Shown here: in pieces, positions 20,001 through 32,267 of the stretch
How the letters are laid out: every line of letters begins with the position of its first letter
Numbering within the stretch: the first letter of the stretch is position 1
Source of the DNA: Collybiopsis luxurians FD-317 M1
Lineage: Eukaryota; Basidiomycota; Agaricomycetes; Agaricales; Omphalotaceae
NCBI GenBank assembly: GCA_000827265.1
Contig: KN834805.1
Span: 5,966 to 62,797, forward strand
DNA: 56,832 nt
Direction of reading: 5' to 3'
The notes under the pieces: generated by a model
What the model was told of the DNA's origin: nothing
What the model saw: only the letters and a program-made list of their open reading frames with translations
The model's database searches: none
Made by a program: the position numbers and the translations under genes

Positions 20001-21997
20001 TCAGGTCGTGCTACAGGTACCAAAAAGCGAAGCAGAATTGCCTGCGAGCACTACATTTTGACAATCAAACGTGGTCTTTCCACCAGCTCCCCTATTCAGA
20101 TTAGAAATGGAAAAGTCAGTAAGGTGTCCTACACTCGAAAAGAACTTCCTGGACTGACTTGAGGTTCAGGTTATTCACGTTAATACCGCTACACCTTCCA
20201 TCAGGGGAGCAGTCAAGGGAGGCCACTTCAGATCCCGAGCCCGTTCCGGAGATACTATGGAGCAACGAGCATCATGAGCGAATGTCGCTTCCAGAGGCGG
20301 AGACGGCACCTACTTGTTGAAGAAAATGTCTTCAATCACGACATTCGAAGGGAACTCCTCGCAGGCGGATGCTGCAGTCTCATAGCACTGTCCAGAGAGG
20401 GGAAGGAAGCGATATGAAAATAGATTTAAACGAGCAGCGAGGGTATTCTATTACCTGATCAATGACTACGGGACTATCCACGTTGTTCACGACGAAGTTT
20501 TGGAAGGTCACATTCTGGACATGCCCACTTCCGACGTTGTCCCCTGCGAAAGCTTTGATTCTGGCACCTGAGTGATTCAAGGTCAGTGTAATACAGGCCT
20601 GAGAGCGGGGTTAGGGTTCACCATTCTCTGCATTTGACATTTGAATACCGCTGTACATAGGAGAATCGGACGTTTCGATATTCAGCCTTCGGAGCAAGAT
20701 CTAACAAGTAAAACTTACATGGCCGTAACATTCTGCACGATATCGAAAACACCGGAGAATTGACCCAAAGATCTATGCGGAGGCGATGATTCAGATGATA
20801 GAGCGAATGGAGAGCGATAGCAGGGCATACCCGACTGATATTCCACTGAAGGCAGAAACACAGTTAATGGGCTATTGAGTAGATAACGATCGAGAAATCT
20901 CACTGAGAGCCATTGCAGTTGAGGTTTGAGACCAAGATATTCGTCGAGTCTATCGAGCTTGAATATCAGATTATCTCACCGGCAAACTTGATAATCCACG
21001 TACTAGGCTTGAACGAAACACAATCGTCGCCGTTATTGATCACAGAATTCTTAATGGTCACCGAATCGCTGCGATAAATATCCCATCCATCGGTATTAGA
21101 GATAAAGTTTTTGGACGTTGACACGGCATTGATAGTAATATTGTTGAACGTCACGTCATTACACTCATTGACCTAAATGGATGTCATTCTGACTGGATAA
21201 TCAGACAGAAAGGAAGGTAATACTCACCAGGTTAAACCACTCGGGACTATTGATCATTCGAATATTCTCGACAACAGCATTATTGGCTTGGTTGAGGGTT
21301 AGAATAATTGGGCGGAGCAGCGAAGAGTTGCTTGCACTGTGGGTAGGGAGTGCGAGTACTTGTTAGACTTTTCGATAGATTTGTGCACGAGATTCAGGAC
21401 TACTAACAAGGCATCATACCAAGCCTGGGCAAAGCAGCTGAATATTTGAGCAGTCAAGCAAAATATCTTCCATACGTACCTGACCAGCACCATCGAGAGT
21501 TCCCCCACCGCTCAACACGATATTTTTCCCTCCTAGAAGCCAGAACGTGATTTGCGTCTGGAAGGGAATGAAGAAGCCGTTCTAGAAAACTGCCTTGAGT
21601 GTGAAATTTCTCCTGATATATCGAGGGAACGTACACCCGTCCAATACGGGATATTGGGGTCGAATCGTATAGTCCCTTGCAGATTCTATGTGTTTACGAC
21701 GCGTCATTATTGTTTCACAACTTGTCGAGGATTGAGAAGACTCACGATATTCAGATTCGACAACCCAGTCATATTTAACCTCGTCTCAATATTGAGCGTC
21801 GTTCCCACCGGGATCGTCACCGTACTGCAACTAGCTGCAGCAGCGAGAAACTGAGGTGCGTCATCACCACCTGAGGCTTTCAGAGTACAGGAGGCTTCGG
21901 ATGTTTGAGCACCTCGTTTCGCGACGGCGCTGGCCTCGGACACCGTCAGCAAAGCGAGAAGGGAAAAGAACTTGGAAAGGAGAGAGACTCCACGCAT
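20001..21997 (-). CDS. GH28 polygalacturonase, probably exo-acting, copy 2
   Basis: Tandem paralogue of the upstream-numbered copy, with the same order of blocks: signal peptide ([20 protein letters not shown]), [54 protein letters not shown] and ARIKAFAG, ending LFGTCSTT. Most introns sit at the same places as in copy 1. GDDC is uninterrupted here, while an intron (20,621-20,568) splits NG|ARIK, which is uninterrupted in copy 1. All exon joins examined keep the frame, so the gene appears intact. AATAAATAAGAA close upstream of the ATG is a possible TATA element. Exo-activity is inferred from NTDGWD. Likely a secreted enzyme acting on plant pectin. Confidence 0.85.
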
Positions 21998-22652
21998 TTC
22001 GGTGAAACAAATTTAGCTGGGGATTGTGTGGTCCATTGCAGTTCTTATTTATTCCTGAGAGAGGCGTGAGGCGGACCGTTGCTGAATCTTGTGAGCGATG
22101 GTGGTCAAGTACATTCCTAAAATAGTGAATGTACTGAGTGCACCCGGACCGCGCGGCATTCAAAGACTTCAGCTCATTCGACACCCACGAATTCAGACGT
22201 CGAATTCAGCGGAAAACTGAAGCTGACCCGAATGAGCAGCAGTTGCACAGAAGAAATATTGGATTCGGGGCTTTAAACAACCTCGAATGGAAGATTCAGA
22301 TTTATCTCTTTCGGGATAAGCTTGGCTCTCAGAAATGCGTAGCTATACACCGAGGTTCATCCGCTGCACAACCCCAGCTGCCAAAGTATCTCACCACACC
22401 GACTGCAAAAGCCTACAGACTCTGAACGAGAGAAAGGGCGCTATCAACTGTTTTGTAATTGTAATCTTCTATATTGTATAACAGGAGCAAACAGTAGGCG
22501 AGAAAAGAACATCGCTCAAGTAAAGGAGGTACCGGTAATACACAAAAAACGCACTGCTAGTTCTTCTTCTTCTTCTTCCCCTGAAATAGAGTCCTATGTA
22601 TGTGAAACACATCTTCCGACGTCTGAATGTCCATAAAGTACGTGTAGCTGTT
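21998..22652. other. Intergenic between GH28 copy 2 and hexokinase
   Basis: About 650 bases holding the promoter of GH28 copy 2 and the 3' region of hexokinase. A short (TTC)n run lies at about 22,561-22,578. No gene is supported. Confidence 0.45.
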
Positions 22653-24816
22653 TTACACGTTCGGGTACAGGCCCGCGTCCCTCCTGACCTTGGTCATAGC
22701 TAAAGGGTACACGAGGTCAGACCAATAAACTTGAAACCGAATCTACGACAGTACTCACCAGCAATGATTGCACTTCCGACGCCACTTCCATCCTCTGCAT
22801 GATGAGTGACGATGTTACTGCAGGACAAGCATGGTACTCAGTCTTGGCAAAGGAGACGAAGGAGACTCGCACGCACCGTCCTTTGTCCCCGAAGATATCA
22901 ATGAGACCTTCGTGAACCCTCTCGGCGAAGCCAGGGTATTTCTAGAACGCGTTCCTGATGAGTAGGAAAGAAGGATATAAAACGTCGCTGCTACACACAT
23001 TATACAATGACCCGTCGGCACCGACTAGACAGCCTTCATCCAGGTACCCCATCTTGCTGACGATGGCGGCAATGCCACAGGCACTGAGACGCGCAGCTCT
23101 GCGTCCAATGAGCATCGCCAAAGCGCGGAAGAATTGTCGTTCCGCGAGAGTAGTCTCGACTGCGAAGAAGTGGGTGAAAATACCAATGATCATCAATAAT
23201 TCGTCCGTCGGGTCACTGGGGAGTGGCTTGCGCGTCAGACAGACACAGCGGACACAAATTGCGAAATCGAACTAACCTTTCCATCAGAGACAAGAAAGCA
23301 GTTTCAAATACGTATGGCGTTTCGAGCTTGTAAGTGTCTTGCCCAAGGAACAGCACACCCTCGTCAATCAGTTCACATATCACCAGACGTAAGATTTCTC
23401 CAAGATATCGTCCAGAAATTAATTTCTATGATTCAACCATGAGCACATCGAACACTCGATTAAGAATCTTACCACACACCTCGAATGCCTGTTCTCCAGG
23501 CTTATTCGATGTCTCGTCAACGGTAACGTCATACTTTGTTCTGGGTAGATGTTCATGTTCAAACGAATCAAAGGCGCCCTTATCGTAATCCATTTAATCC
23601 GAGTATCGAGCCCAAGATGCTTGAAGCTTACCCATTCACAATTAATTGCCATCTGCGCCTTATCATCGATACCGAGAGATTTAATTTTCTCAATATCCTT
23701 GACATTCTCCATGTAGGCCGCGTTACACCCGGTACCAAAGATGACCGCAATTTTGGTTTTCGGATTGACGTAGGACGATGCGATAAGTGTCCCAGTTGTG
23801 TCATTGATGATGGCAGTCATTGTTACGGGTATTTCCTGTAGTACAATGATTGATTGAAAGAATCGAATACGAACAAAAGTCGACTCACGTATTTTGCAAT
23901 GGAATTACGGAACATTTCTGCCACATCTCGGCCTTCCGTGTTTAATGCACCAAAACCTTTAGTCCAGCGGATGAGTTCACCATGGTCGATTCGCTCTTGG
24001 ACACAGGGATAAGAAAACTAAGACATCAAATGAATTAATCAACGCAAGTTTCAGATGATGCAATAAACGCACTGTAAACCCGAGAGGCAGCGTTTCTCCT
24101 GGTTTGAGGGTCGATTTCCCCTCTCCGTCCGTATAATTCGTGTCAATGAACGTCTTGAGACACTCGGCGCAAAAATCAAACAACTTTTGACCTTCATCGT
24201 GCTTCTGTTCCTCGGTTAACCGGTATTTGGTTTGTGTCATTTCAAATTTGCCTTCGCCTTGGAGTGTGACGAGACAGACGCGCAAATTTGTACCGCCTAG
24301 CAGAATATGAGATATTTCGCCAGCATTTAAAACATGAACACGCACCTAGGTCCAGAGCTAGGAAGTCGCCGGATTCTTTGCCGGTTGGCCAACCGAATAC
24401 GAATGTAGGGATCATGGGCTAACATTCCTCAGGGCAAGCTTGGAAATATCAGAAGAGGGATAAATACCACGATTTGTTTCGGTTTCTGCAAACCCAATTC
24501 CAAAGTGTCCTTAAACGCTTCGACGATCATTCGCATTCTTTGAGGCGTCAATGTAAATCTTTCGGACGCAGTTAAGCATCTACGTGGTTTCAGAAGCTAG
24601 AAGACAGAACAAACAAGCTCTCATATTTCCGCAGATGATCTGCCATTGTCCTGAAAGAGATCCATGTTAATACGAGGGCAATATTGAACTCGGATGAGCG
24701 GGGTACTTTTTGGTAGCGTGAGGAAGATCTTCATCCTGATGAGTTCTGGTGTGGAAGGCCATTGTCTGGCCACTGGGTAGCGTAACGCTACCACTTCCGC
24801 GACGAGATGCAACCAT
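22653..24816 (-). CDS. Hexokinase
   Basis: ATP-dependent phosphorylation of glucose and other hexoses in the cytosol, the entry step to glycolysis. Roughly 500 residues over many short exons. The ATP-binding block LDLGGTNLRVCLVTLQGEG spans an intron. The sugar-binding region includes FSYPCVQERIDHGELIRWTK and the catalytic Asp in INDTTGTLIASSY. IFGTGCNAAYME, INCEWGAFD, GRYLGEILR and a C-terminal VGADGSLYN and EDGSGVGSAIIAA complete the hexokinase signature set. I place the start at MVASRRGSGS (24,816) because it is the first ATG in frame with MADHLRKYESLF; a start at the MADHLRKY methionine is possible. The stop is at 22,655-22,653. It points the same way as its neighbours. Confidence 0.9.
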
Positions 24817-25134
24817 ATTGAACGTCGATGGCGGTTACAAAGAGAGATGCTGAAGGAGCGGCGCTAAAGAGATCTGTACTCGATTTGGTAATTATTATCG
24901 TCGCACTACTCCAAGTTCACACGCACAGGCGCCTTTGTCCTCGCAATGTCAGAGACAGCAAAAATATCTTCTTAGACCCCCAAGCTAGATATTGGCAGAA
25001 CAACGACATAAAATGATTAACATTTTGATTTTTTTGGTCTAGTTTGTATTCTTACATGGATCCCCAATGCTTGCCCAAAGATGCGTACGTAGGATATAGG
25101 ATAAAGCATAAAAAATTCCTCATCTTTCTCTGTC
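24817..25134. other. Hexokinase promoter region
   Basis: About 320 bases between the start of hexokinase and the stop of the reductase, both on the minus strand. A/T-rich at 25,010-25,060. No gene is recognised. Confidence 0.45.
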
Positions 25135-28100
25135 TCAAAGCCCATGTCTAATCCAATACTTGATCCAAAGGTCAGCGTCACCACTGTTCAGAGGACCCAG
25201 ATCCCTCATCCGCTCACTGAAGTGGCAAATGTTCTTCGTTCCAAACAAAGTTCCTCCCAGCGCTTCCGTATTCTCCTTCTTGCCCTCGCTACGTTGGCCC
25301 ATAGCACGAAGGAACTCAATGATTTTCATAGCAGGCTACAAGGGTGTTCAATTATCTACACTCATGGAACATTGCTAGTGAACGCTCACAATTTCATTGG
25401 CCATTTTATCTGCCGATGCACTTGCAGCGTATTTCTCCAAAGTTGCAACCCAGGTCTGGAAGGGCACCAGACGTAATGATCCCGGTGGTAGCCGCTTTTG
25501 CGAGATCAGAGACTCGAGTACTGCCTGCATCACACTCGTCCAAGATACTGGATAAGGGTGTACGACATTGATAGCCAGAGGAGCATACTCTTTCGCAAAA
25601 GCAACGTCCAAAATGGCTTCCGCAATAGCGTCTACTGGTGCCCAAGAGATAGGCTAAACAAAGTAGTCAGTGCAAAGACGGCATCTTGAAAACATGATAC
25701 CCACTCCCTCTGCATCGGGCAAGACCCCTATAGCCAAACTCGACTTAATCATCATCGGAAGCCAATCGCTCATAGCCCAAGCACCGGACGGACTCGAGCC
25801 TGTAATTTGGCCGATACGGAAGGACGACACATGTAATCCACTCTTCGCTAAAATCTACGTGGACAAGGAGTCAGTAAAGCTCGAAGAAACTTGAAAGAGC
25901 ACGAACCCGTTCTGATACGTATTTACTCTCTCCATACCCGGACCCAACTGCATACTGGGGATCCAAGACGACTCTTTCAGGGTAGGGACCCAAGGAGTTT
26001 GAATCCCATGATTGCGCAGAGCCGACGGACGACGTGAACAGAAAACGCAGCGTCGACGCATGTCTGGAAGAACGAGCCAAGTCGATGAGATTCCGAGTGC
26101 CGCAAACATGAGGCTCGAAAGAAGACAAGGACAAATTGAAGTCTAAACGCCATGCATTGTGTATGACCACCGTCAAATCATCTTGGAGCTGTACAAAGTG
26201 AGCAACTCGCAAAATGTGAAGAAAAAGATCGCCACATACTTTGTGGTAAACATCATCTGCTAAGCCTAGCTTTGATTGCGAACTCTCGCCCTCGAGATGG
26301 ACGAGCTTTCCAGAGGATAGAAGGTCGATATCAAGTCCTTTATCCTCAAATCGCTCCTGTGTCGCCGCTGGATAGATATCTGCGAAGAAGGCCGATTCAA
26401 GGTGTAAACAAGACCGACAGAGTGATTTTCAAGGAGTGAGGCAAGTATTTGAGCACCCAGGTTCCCCGTTGATCCTGTGAGCAGGACCACAGTTTTTGAC
26501 GCAGTTTCGACGCGGGAGGTGATCGCAGTGTTCAACCCTTGCGAGTATAGCGAGATCATGTCTTCTATTTCCGCCTCGTGGCTCTTGCCGGAACCATTCT
26601 CAGTTGGATGCTGAACCAGCCTAACAATGAAGTCGGCAAGTTTAATAATGGTGGGATGGTTGTATACCACATTCTGCGAGATGAGACGCGACGCAGCAAG
26701 CTGGCTACCCGCGCGCAGTGCATTCATCATACGAAGTCGAAGAATAGTTGCGCATAAACTAAGCATACGCTAAACTGAGCTCGAGAGTTCGATTGGAACT
26801 CATCCGAACTCACCTATCGAATCCATGATCAAAGATGTCTTTGGAAACATCTACCGGCGTGTGGCATAGATCCTCGATTTGAATCTTTAGCCATCGCTGT
26901 ACCGTTGAAGGTTCCCAGTCGGAAGGCGGCTCTATGTGATCACCGAGAGTCGACTCGACAGCGTTGTATCTAAGAAAGAGTCAAAATCTATACCAGATAT
27001 GTAACGGCACCGGCATACATCTGGTCGATTTCTTGCTTATACTGCTCGTATACTTCCTTGCGCAGGACCGTGCCTTTTCCAGCTCTGGGAAGAGGCTTGG
27101 AAGGCGACGCGATAAGAATCATTTCCTTGTAGACTCTACTGAAAGCAGGCATCAACTTGTTTGCCTCTTCAATCACTGGCCTAGGAATAGATGCATTTCA
27201 GAAAGAAGTAGGTCAACTTATTTGACACACCATATCTTGTCGCGGAATTGAACGACCTCCGCTTCGTTCTTAACGTCGACCTGATAGTCGACTGAAGGTT
27301 CGAGCAAAACTCCTGGCTGGTCACGCTGCCGTCCAAACATAATGACGCCGATAACACTGCGAAGCCAGCGAATAAGTAAAATAGATAATGACCGGAAGGA
27401 TAGCGAGCTTACAGTGGGCTTTGACTGACAAAGTTTTCGAATGGAGCGGGCACTGTTTTCTCGCCAGAGGCATGAATGATGACATCATCTATCCTTCCTA
27501 CGCTAAATACTTATTCATGAGCACAGCGAAGCTGCAGACTGGAATCATGATACTTGCATTTCCCATAAATTTGGTTTCGTGGGGTGCGGTTTCCAGAGGT
27601 CCGATGTAGCATAACCCTTTGTGTCAGGAAGATTTTCGACAGCCACGCGATAATTTTCCGTGTTCTGAAAACGTCGCAATGAGATTGTTTCGGATAAGTG
27701 CTCGAGTACTCACCAAGCATTGGAGCTCAAAAGTTCCATCTCCTTGAGGCATCCATCTGATGTTGGGACTATTCGGAAATTTATGCCACGACCAATCTTC
27801 GCTGCTGTCCTGTAGGTCCCAAGCCTCGATAGATCCGATTTCAGTTCCTCCATAGAGGGAACGCAGCTTGACGCCGCACGAAACGAGATAGTCGCCCGTC
27901 GCAGGGGCTAAAGGCCCTCCACCCGTCAGCTAGCATGTATATCAGCTCTAGTTTTTTCGCCAAAGACGAGCCATTGGACTCACTACAACCCTCATTGATC
28001 GTAATGTATCCACACTCGAAGTTGATTGCGACCAGGTCTGAAGCATAGCTGGCACAGCCATACAAGAATCCACACCCGTCCGCCGAAAATGATCGATAAC

Positions 28101-29020
28101 ATTGTCTGGCGTTGGTGTAAGTGGTAATGCTTCTGACTTCGTAACAAGTGGCGGATAAACAGCAACGGTGATCCCAAGGTAAACCGGAAAGATCAGTTGA
28201 ATGGCGAAACCCATGGCGTGGAAAGTAGGAAGTAACATAGTCCCGACGCGTAAGTTATGGATACGAAGTTGACTTGCAGCCGCTTTTCACGGCAGGTCAG
28301 AACAAACACAGAAGGATATGTTACAAGCTTACGAGTTGAAGCCCAGCCTTTGAGAATGATCTCATACGTTAATGGAATGGCTTTGGGAAAGCCAGTGCTT
28401 CCTGAAGAGTGCAGGATTACTGCAGTGTCCGCTGGATTAGGATGCTTCGAAGAAGGATAAGGCTCAAATGGGTCCTTTGATGTCTCTGTTCCAAGCTTCG
28501 GAAACAAATCTTTCAGCGCAGGAACTTCTTCAATAACGACTTTATGGTTGGAAGACGTTAATTCCGTCTGGATTTTCCGGATCAGGTCATGCAGCGTTGA
28601 TTGCGTAGTAAGGAGGCGATGGCAGCTGGATTTTATGAGCAAATTCACCACCGCCGCAGCCGTGTTACGGGGAGAAATTAGCAGAGGCTATTATCTTATG
28701 CTCTACGGCCATGTATATCGGAGTATAAACGCAGGACGTACGATGAGACCTGCTTCCATTAATCCTGCCGCGAGTGCCGTATATACGATAGTATCCATTA
28801 ATGCTACAATAGCTACCACTTGATCATCCTGTCCAGTACGACGGGGTCGTACAATATGGGAAGCGCGATGACAGGCTCGAACGAATTCGAGGTATTTGAT
28901 TTCGCGGAGCGAGTTGGGATTTTCATCCTTGGCATAAACATATATCGCTTTTTCCGCATTCCGTTCGTAGTGGAATCGTAAAAGCTGTGGGAGAGATGTG
29001 ATAAAAGACGGGGGATTCAT
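25135..29020 (-). CDS. Adenylate-forming reductase (A-T-R, NRPS-like)
   Basis: Multidomain enzyme expected to activate a carboxylic acid as an acyl-adenylate, load it on a carrier domain and reduce it to an aldehyde or alcohol with NAD(P)H. Order, N to C: an adenylation domain with HSSGSTGFPKAIPLTYE and YGGTEIGS; the end of that domain with IGRIDDVIIHASGEK and LPRAGKGTVLRK; a carrier domain with GFDS, the Ser coming from a split codon across an intron; and a reductase domain with LLTGSTGNLGAQIL and the YGESKYVSER catalytic block. Roughly 1,100 residues with many short introns; the joins examined keep the frame. It ends KYWIRHGL. There is one A domain and no condensation domain, as in basidiomycete adenylate-forming reductases. 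The substrate cannot be told. It is divergent from mannose-6-phosphate isomerase over a 239-base promoter. Confidence 0.88.
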
Positions 29021-29259
29021 AGTCAGTGAAGAGGTGGTGAGATTAAGGCCGGGACTCGGGAAATGTGGCGATACTAATTTAAGAAGGAACGATCACTGCC
29101 GTTTACACAACTCGGAATTACTGGATTTGTCAAGTTGGGCTGCTCAGGTGTCTTTCTTCAGTAAATACCGCTCTCGGTAGGTGAACACGTCAATAGGGGC
29201 TATTCGATGATGTCATCAGCGTGACTATCTCCTCGTCGTACCTCTATTCCTTAACCACC
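29021..29259. promoter_or_regulatory. Shared divergent promoter, reductase/isomerase
   Basis: 239 bases separate the two start codons. TGATGTCATCA at 29,208-29,218 is a perfect 11-base palindrome resembling a bZIP site. Co-regulation of the two genes is possible but not shown. Confidence 0.5.
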
Positions 29260-30757
29260 ATGAGCTCGGTATTCAAGATTATACCCACAACCCAACAATA
29301 TGACTGGGGAAAAGTCGGCTCGAACTCCAAAGTAGCTCAGCTCGCGGAGGCCTCCGAAATTTTCTCAAGCTTCAACTTGGACGAGCATAAGCCGTACGCA
29401 GAGGTGAGGAAGGGGATAGACGTAAATCTGAGAGGACTGGACTTACGAGTCATAGCTTTGGATGGGAACACATCCTACCTCGCCGTCCCATTTACCACCA
29501 CCTTCAACTTCTACCCTTTCCTCCTACCTCAAAGATAACCCATCTCTTATCGGAGAAAGCATCGCCAACAAGTTTCCCGACGCTAAAGAAGGAAATTTGC
29601 CGTTTTTGTTCAAAGTATGGGCTATATTTTTTTCTAAAAATGCTCGATTTTATTAATTAACTAGGTCCTATCCATCGAAAAAGCACTTAGTATCCAGACC
29701 CATCCAGACAAGCAAACCGCAGAGAGTTTACACGCACAGCTTCCTAATATATATAAAGGTGTGCATGCAAATTTCGTACCAGATCCGAGCCCTGATTGGT
29801 GCGGTTATTAGATGACAACCACAAGCCTGAACTCGCACTAGCGCTTACTCCATTCCGTGCTTTATGTGGCTTTCAACCTCTCTCGAATATTGCCAAGCAT
29901 CTTTTCCTCACCCCCGAATTGGCTGCTCTGATACCAAAGTCAATTGAAGATTATTTCCGCTCAATAGCGTCGTCAGCAAACTCCACCAGCCCTGAGGCTA
30001 AAGCCGCCTTGAAGGTGCTCTTCTCCGCACTGATGACTGCCAATGAGGTCCTCATCAAAGGCCAACTCGAGGCTTTGGTTGTTCGATATCAATCTTTCCC
30101 AACGGAGGAGGGCAGCATTGAGGAATTGGTCTTGAGGCTAAACAGCCAATTCCCTGGTGATGTTGGCGTGTTCTGCGCGTTCATGCTCAATTACGTCACG
30201 CTTTCTCCCGGAGAAGCCATCTTCTTGGGTGCGGGGGAACCTCATGCGTACGTTTCCGGAGGTGAGCACACTTATCGACTGCGGTCATCCCATTCCTGGC
30301 TCAACGATCGTTCGGTTCCGCAGACATTATCGAATGTATGGCCAACTCTGACAATGTCATTCGTGCGGGTTTGACCCCAAAGCTCCGAGATATTCCTAAC
30401 CTAGTCGCTGGATTGACTTATGTACCTGCAGAAGCGACAAGGCATCGAGTCCAGCCCACATCGTTCCCTCCCTCAAGTACAACCTCGAGTTCCGCCTCGA
30501 CGTTGTACGACCCTCCGATCCCGGAATTTTCCGTCGTGCAAGTCAAACTCGACAATCAGGCGAAGGAAAGTCATCCGCCCGTGAAAGGGCCAAGTTTGAC
30601 GGTGGTTATAGAGGGAAAAGGTGTGGTGTCATGGGTGCAGGGAGGACAGGAGACGTTGCATATTGGAAAGGGAGACGTGTTTTTCGTTGGCGCAGATACC
30701 GCTATCGAGCTCGAAGGCGAGGGCTTGGTGCTTTATCGGGCGTTTGTGGAAGCGTAG
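29260..30757 (+). CDS. Mannose-6-phosphate isomerase, type I
   Basis: Interconverts fructose-6-phosphate and mannose-6-phosphate in the cytosol, feeding GDP-mannose for glycosylation and the cell wall. Exons 29260-29403, 29456-29614, 29665-29758, 29812-30261 and 30324-30757, 426 residues, near the usual fungal length. Family motifs: QQYDWGKVGSNSKVAQLA at the N-terminus, ELWMGTHPTSPS, LSIEKALSIQTHPDKQTAE (zinc and active-site region), and the GEAIFLGAGEPHAYVSG metal-binding block running into ECMANSDNVIRAGLTPK. The C-terminal cupin part ends VLYRAFVEA. The start is MSSVFKIIP; an in-frame GTG at 29,221 is not a eukaryotic start. All joins keep the frame. Confidence 0.93.
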
Positions 30758-31032
30758 CACGCGAAGACCTTTCCAATACATAGGTATACGTTATTATTTT
30801 TTTTCAAATCGATTGGAACATGTACATCCCCGCGATCGTAGGAATCGAATCTCATTGGCTAGTCCGACCAATGTGTGCAGCAAATTTGATCCATTGGCGG
30901 GTCGACTCTCGAGGACGTCCCTCACACATGCATCGATTACAGCGTCTGTTCGTCGCGCCAACTCCTCATGTTGTTTGTCGAGGAAGTACTTGAGTGGATC
31001 CGCTGAGTGTACCCATTCCAAGCCATCCCAGA

Positions 31033-32221
31033 ATGTTCTCCGACATCGATTCCCCAACGACCCCCTTTGGACTAAACCGCAGTGCGTTCAGTCGTCCAAA
31101 CAGTCCCAAGGCGTTCCACTACCTCAGCGTAGTAGGTCCAAATCCTGTCTTGGGGCCAGCGGAACCTCCGTCTTCCACAGGACTATCAGTCTCAATCCCA
31201 GTTACGCCGGAGCGGAATGGAGGAGGAGGAGGAGGAGGAGGAGGAGGAGGAAGTGTTCACGGAAGCCAGAAAGCGACGACGACTGGTAGTAATACATCGA
31301 CATTACTGGCGCTTCCTTCCATAGCTACTAGGATGAAGCCAAGTATCGACTCTATAATGGGCCAGTGTAACGAGTATTATTTCGACCATCCGGTGCCCGT
31401 CGTATTATTCTCTGTAAGTCCCAATGACGCCAAACCCAGGACCACTGACTGCATCTGATACATAATTCTACGAAAAGGTCCAAGGACATTTATTCAAAGT
31501 TCACCGTTATTTCCTGGAACGAGACTCTCTGTTCCTCCGGGGCGTCCTTTCCACGGTGCAGGAGCCTCAAAGTCATCCGCTCGAGATACACGGAGTCTCC
31601 AGTCAGGAATTTAAGGCTCTGCTAAACTTTTTCTACCAAGGGTGAGTCGGTAGAAACGTAAGAGACACTTCTCCCACATTGACCAAACCCTTTAGAATGT
31701 ATAGAGAGAACGCGGTGGGGACAATCTCTGAATCAATCGACTTGCTCGCCGCAGCATCTGCACTCAAGTTCGACAGAGCTCGAGAGCTTGCTATCGCGGC
31801 CATCGACAAAGCTCTGACTTCTGCTGCATCAGATGCCTCCGATGAATCTGGAGAATCTGAATGCCCGGGTGCAGTCGATACGATCATCCTCGCGGAGAAG
31901 TTTGGGATCACCAAATGGCTACGCCCGGCATACATATCACTTTGCAAACGGCAGGAACCGTTATCGCTGACGGAGGCTGAGCGGATGGGGTCAATCGAGA
32001 AGGTTATCAAGCTGATGCGGGCGAGAGAAGAGTTTTTGAGGGAGAATCTGGGCGGTGATGGGTCGAGAGCTACTTCACCAACTCTAAGCCTTTATCCATG
32101 GTCTAAGAGTGTTCATGTGCAAGGGCTGCCCCGGAAGTTGGATGCACGACCTACTAATCCTGAGCACGAGGCGGAGAAAATCGTGGATAGAATTTTCTTT
32201 TCTTCCGGTAATGAACAATGA
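31033..32221 (+). CDS. BTB/POZ domain protein
   Basis: Exons 31033-31413, 31478-31641 and 31696-32221, 356 residues. The N-terminal third is low complexity (Pro, Ser, Thr) with a poly-glycine run encoded by a (GGA)n microsatellite. The BTB fold starts around residue 115: FDHPVPVVLFSVQGHLFKVH, RYFLERDSLFLRGVLSTV, HPLEIHGVSSQEFKALLNFF and YQG, then helical segments (SIDLLAAASALKFDRARELA). This is the arrangement of the many BTB proteins expanded in agaric fungi, whose role is mostly unknown; BTB domains mediate protein-protein contacts. An in-frame GTG upstream is not used. The gene ends 46 bases before the stop of the convergent hydrolase. Confidence 0.85.
31217..31250. repeat. (GGA)n microsatellite
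   Basis: About eleven GGA triplets in frame within the BTB gene, giving a poly-glycine run. Likely length-variable between strains. Confidence 0.8.
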
Positions 32222-32267
32222 GCGTCGCAAAGTAGTGTCCAATTCCTTGTAGTACGCAGTATCGACT

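Noticed and set aside
29221..29259. Upstream start of mannose-6-phosphate isomerase
   Set aside because: The first codon would be GTG, not used as a start in fungi, and the extra residues are not typical of the family; MSSVFKIIP fits.
30794..31057. Small minus-strand gene between isomerase and BTB gene
   Set aside because: It overlaps the start of the BTB gene, has no domain and no splice-supported extension.
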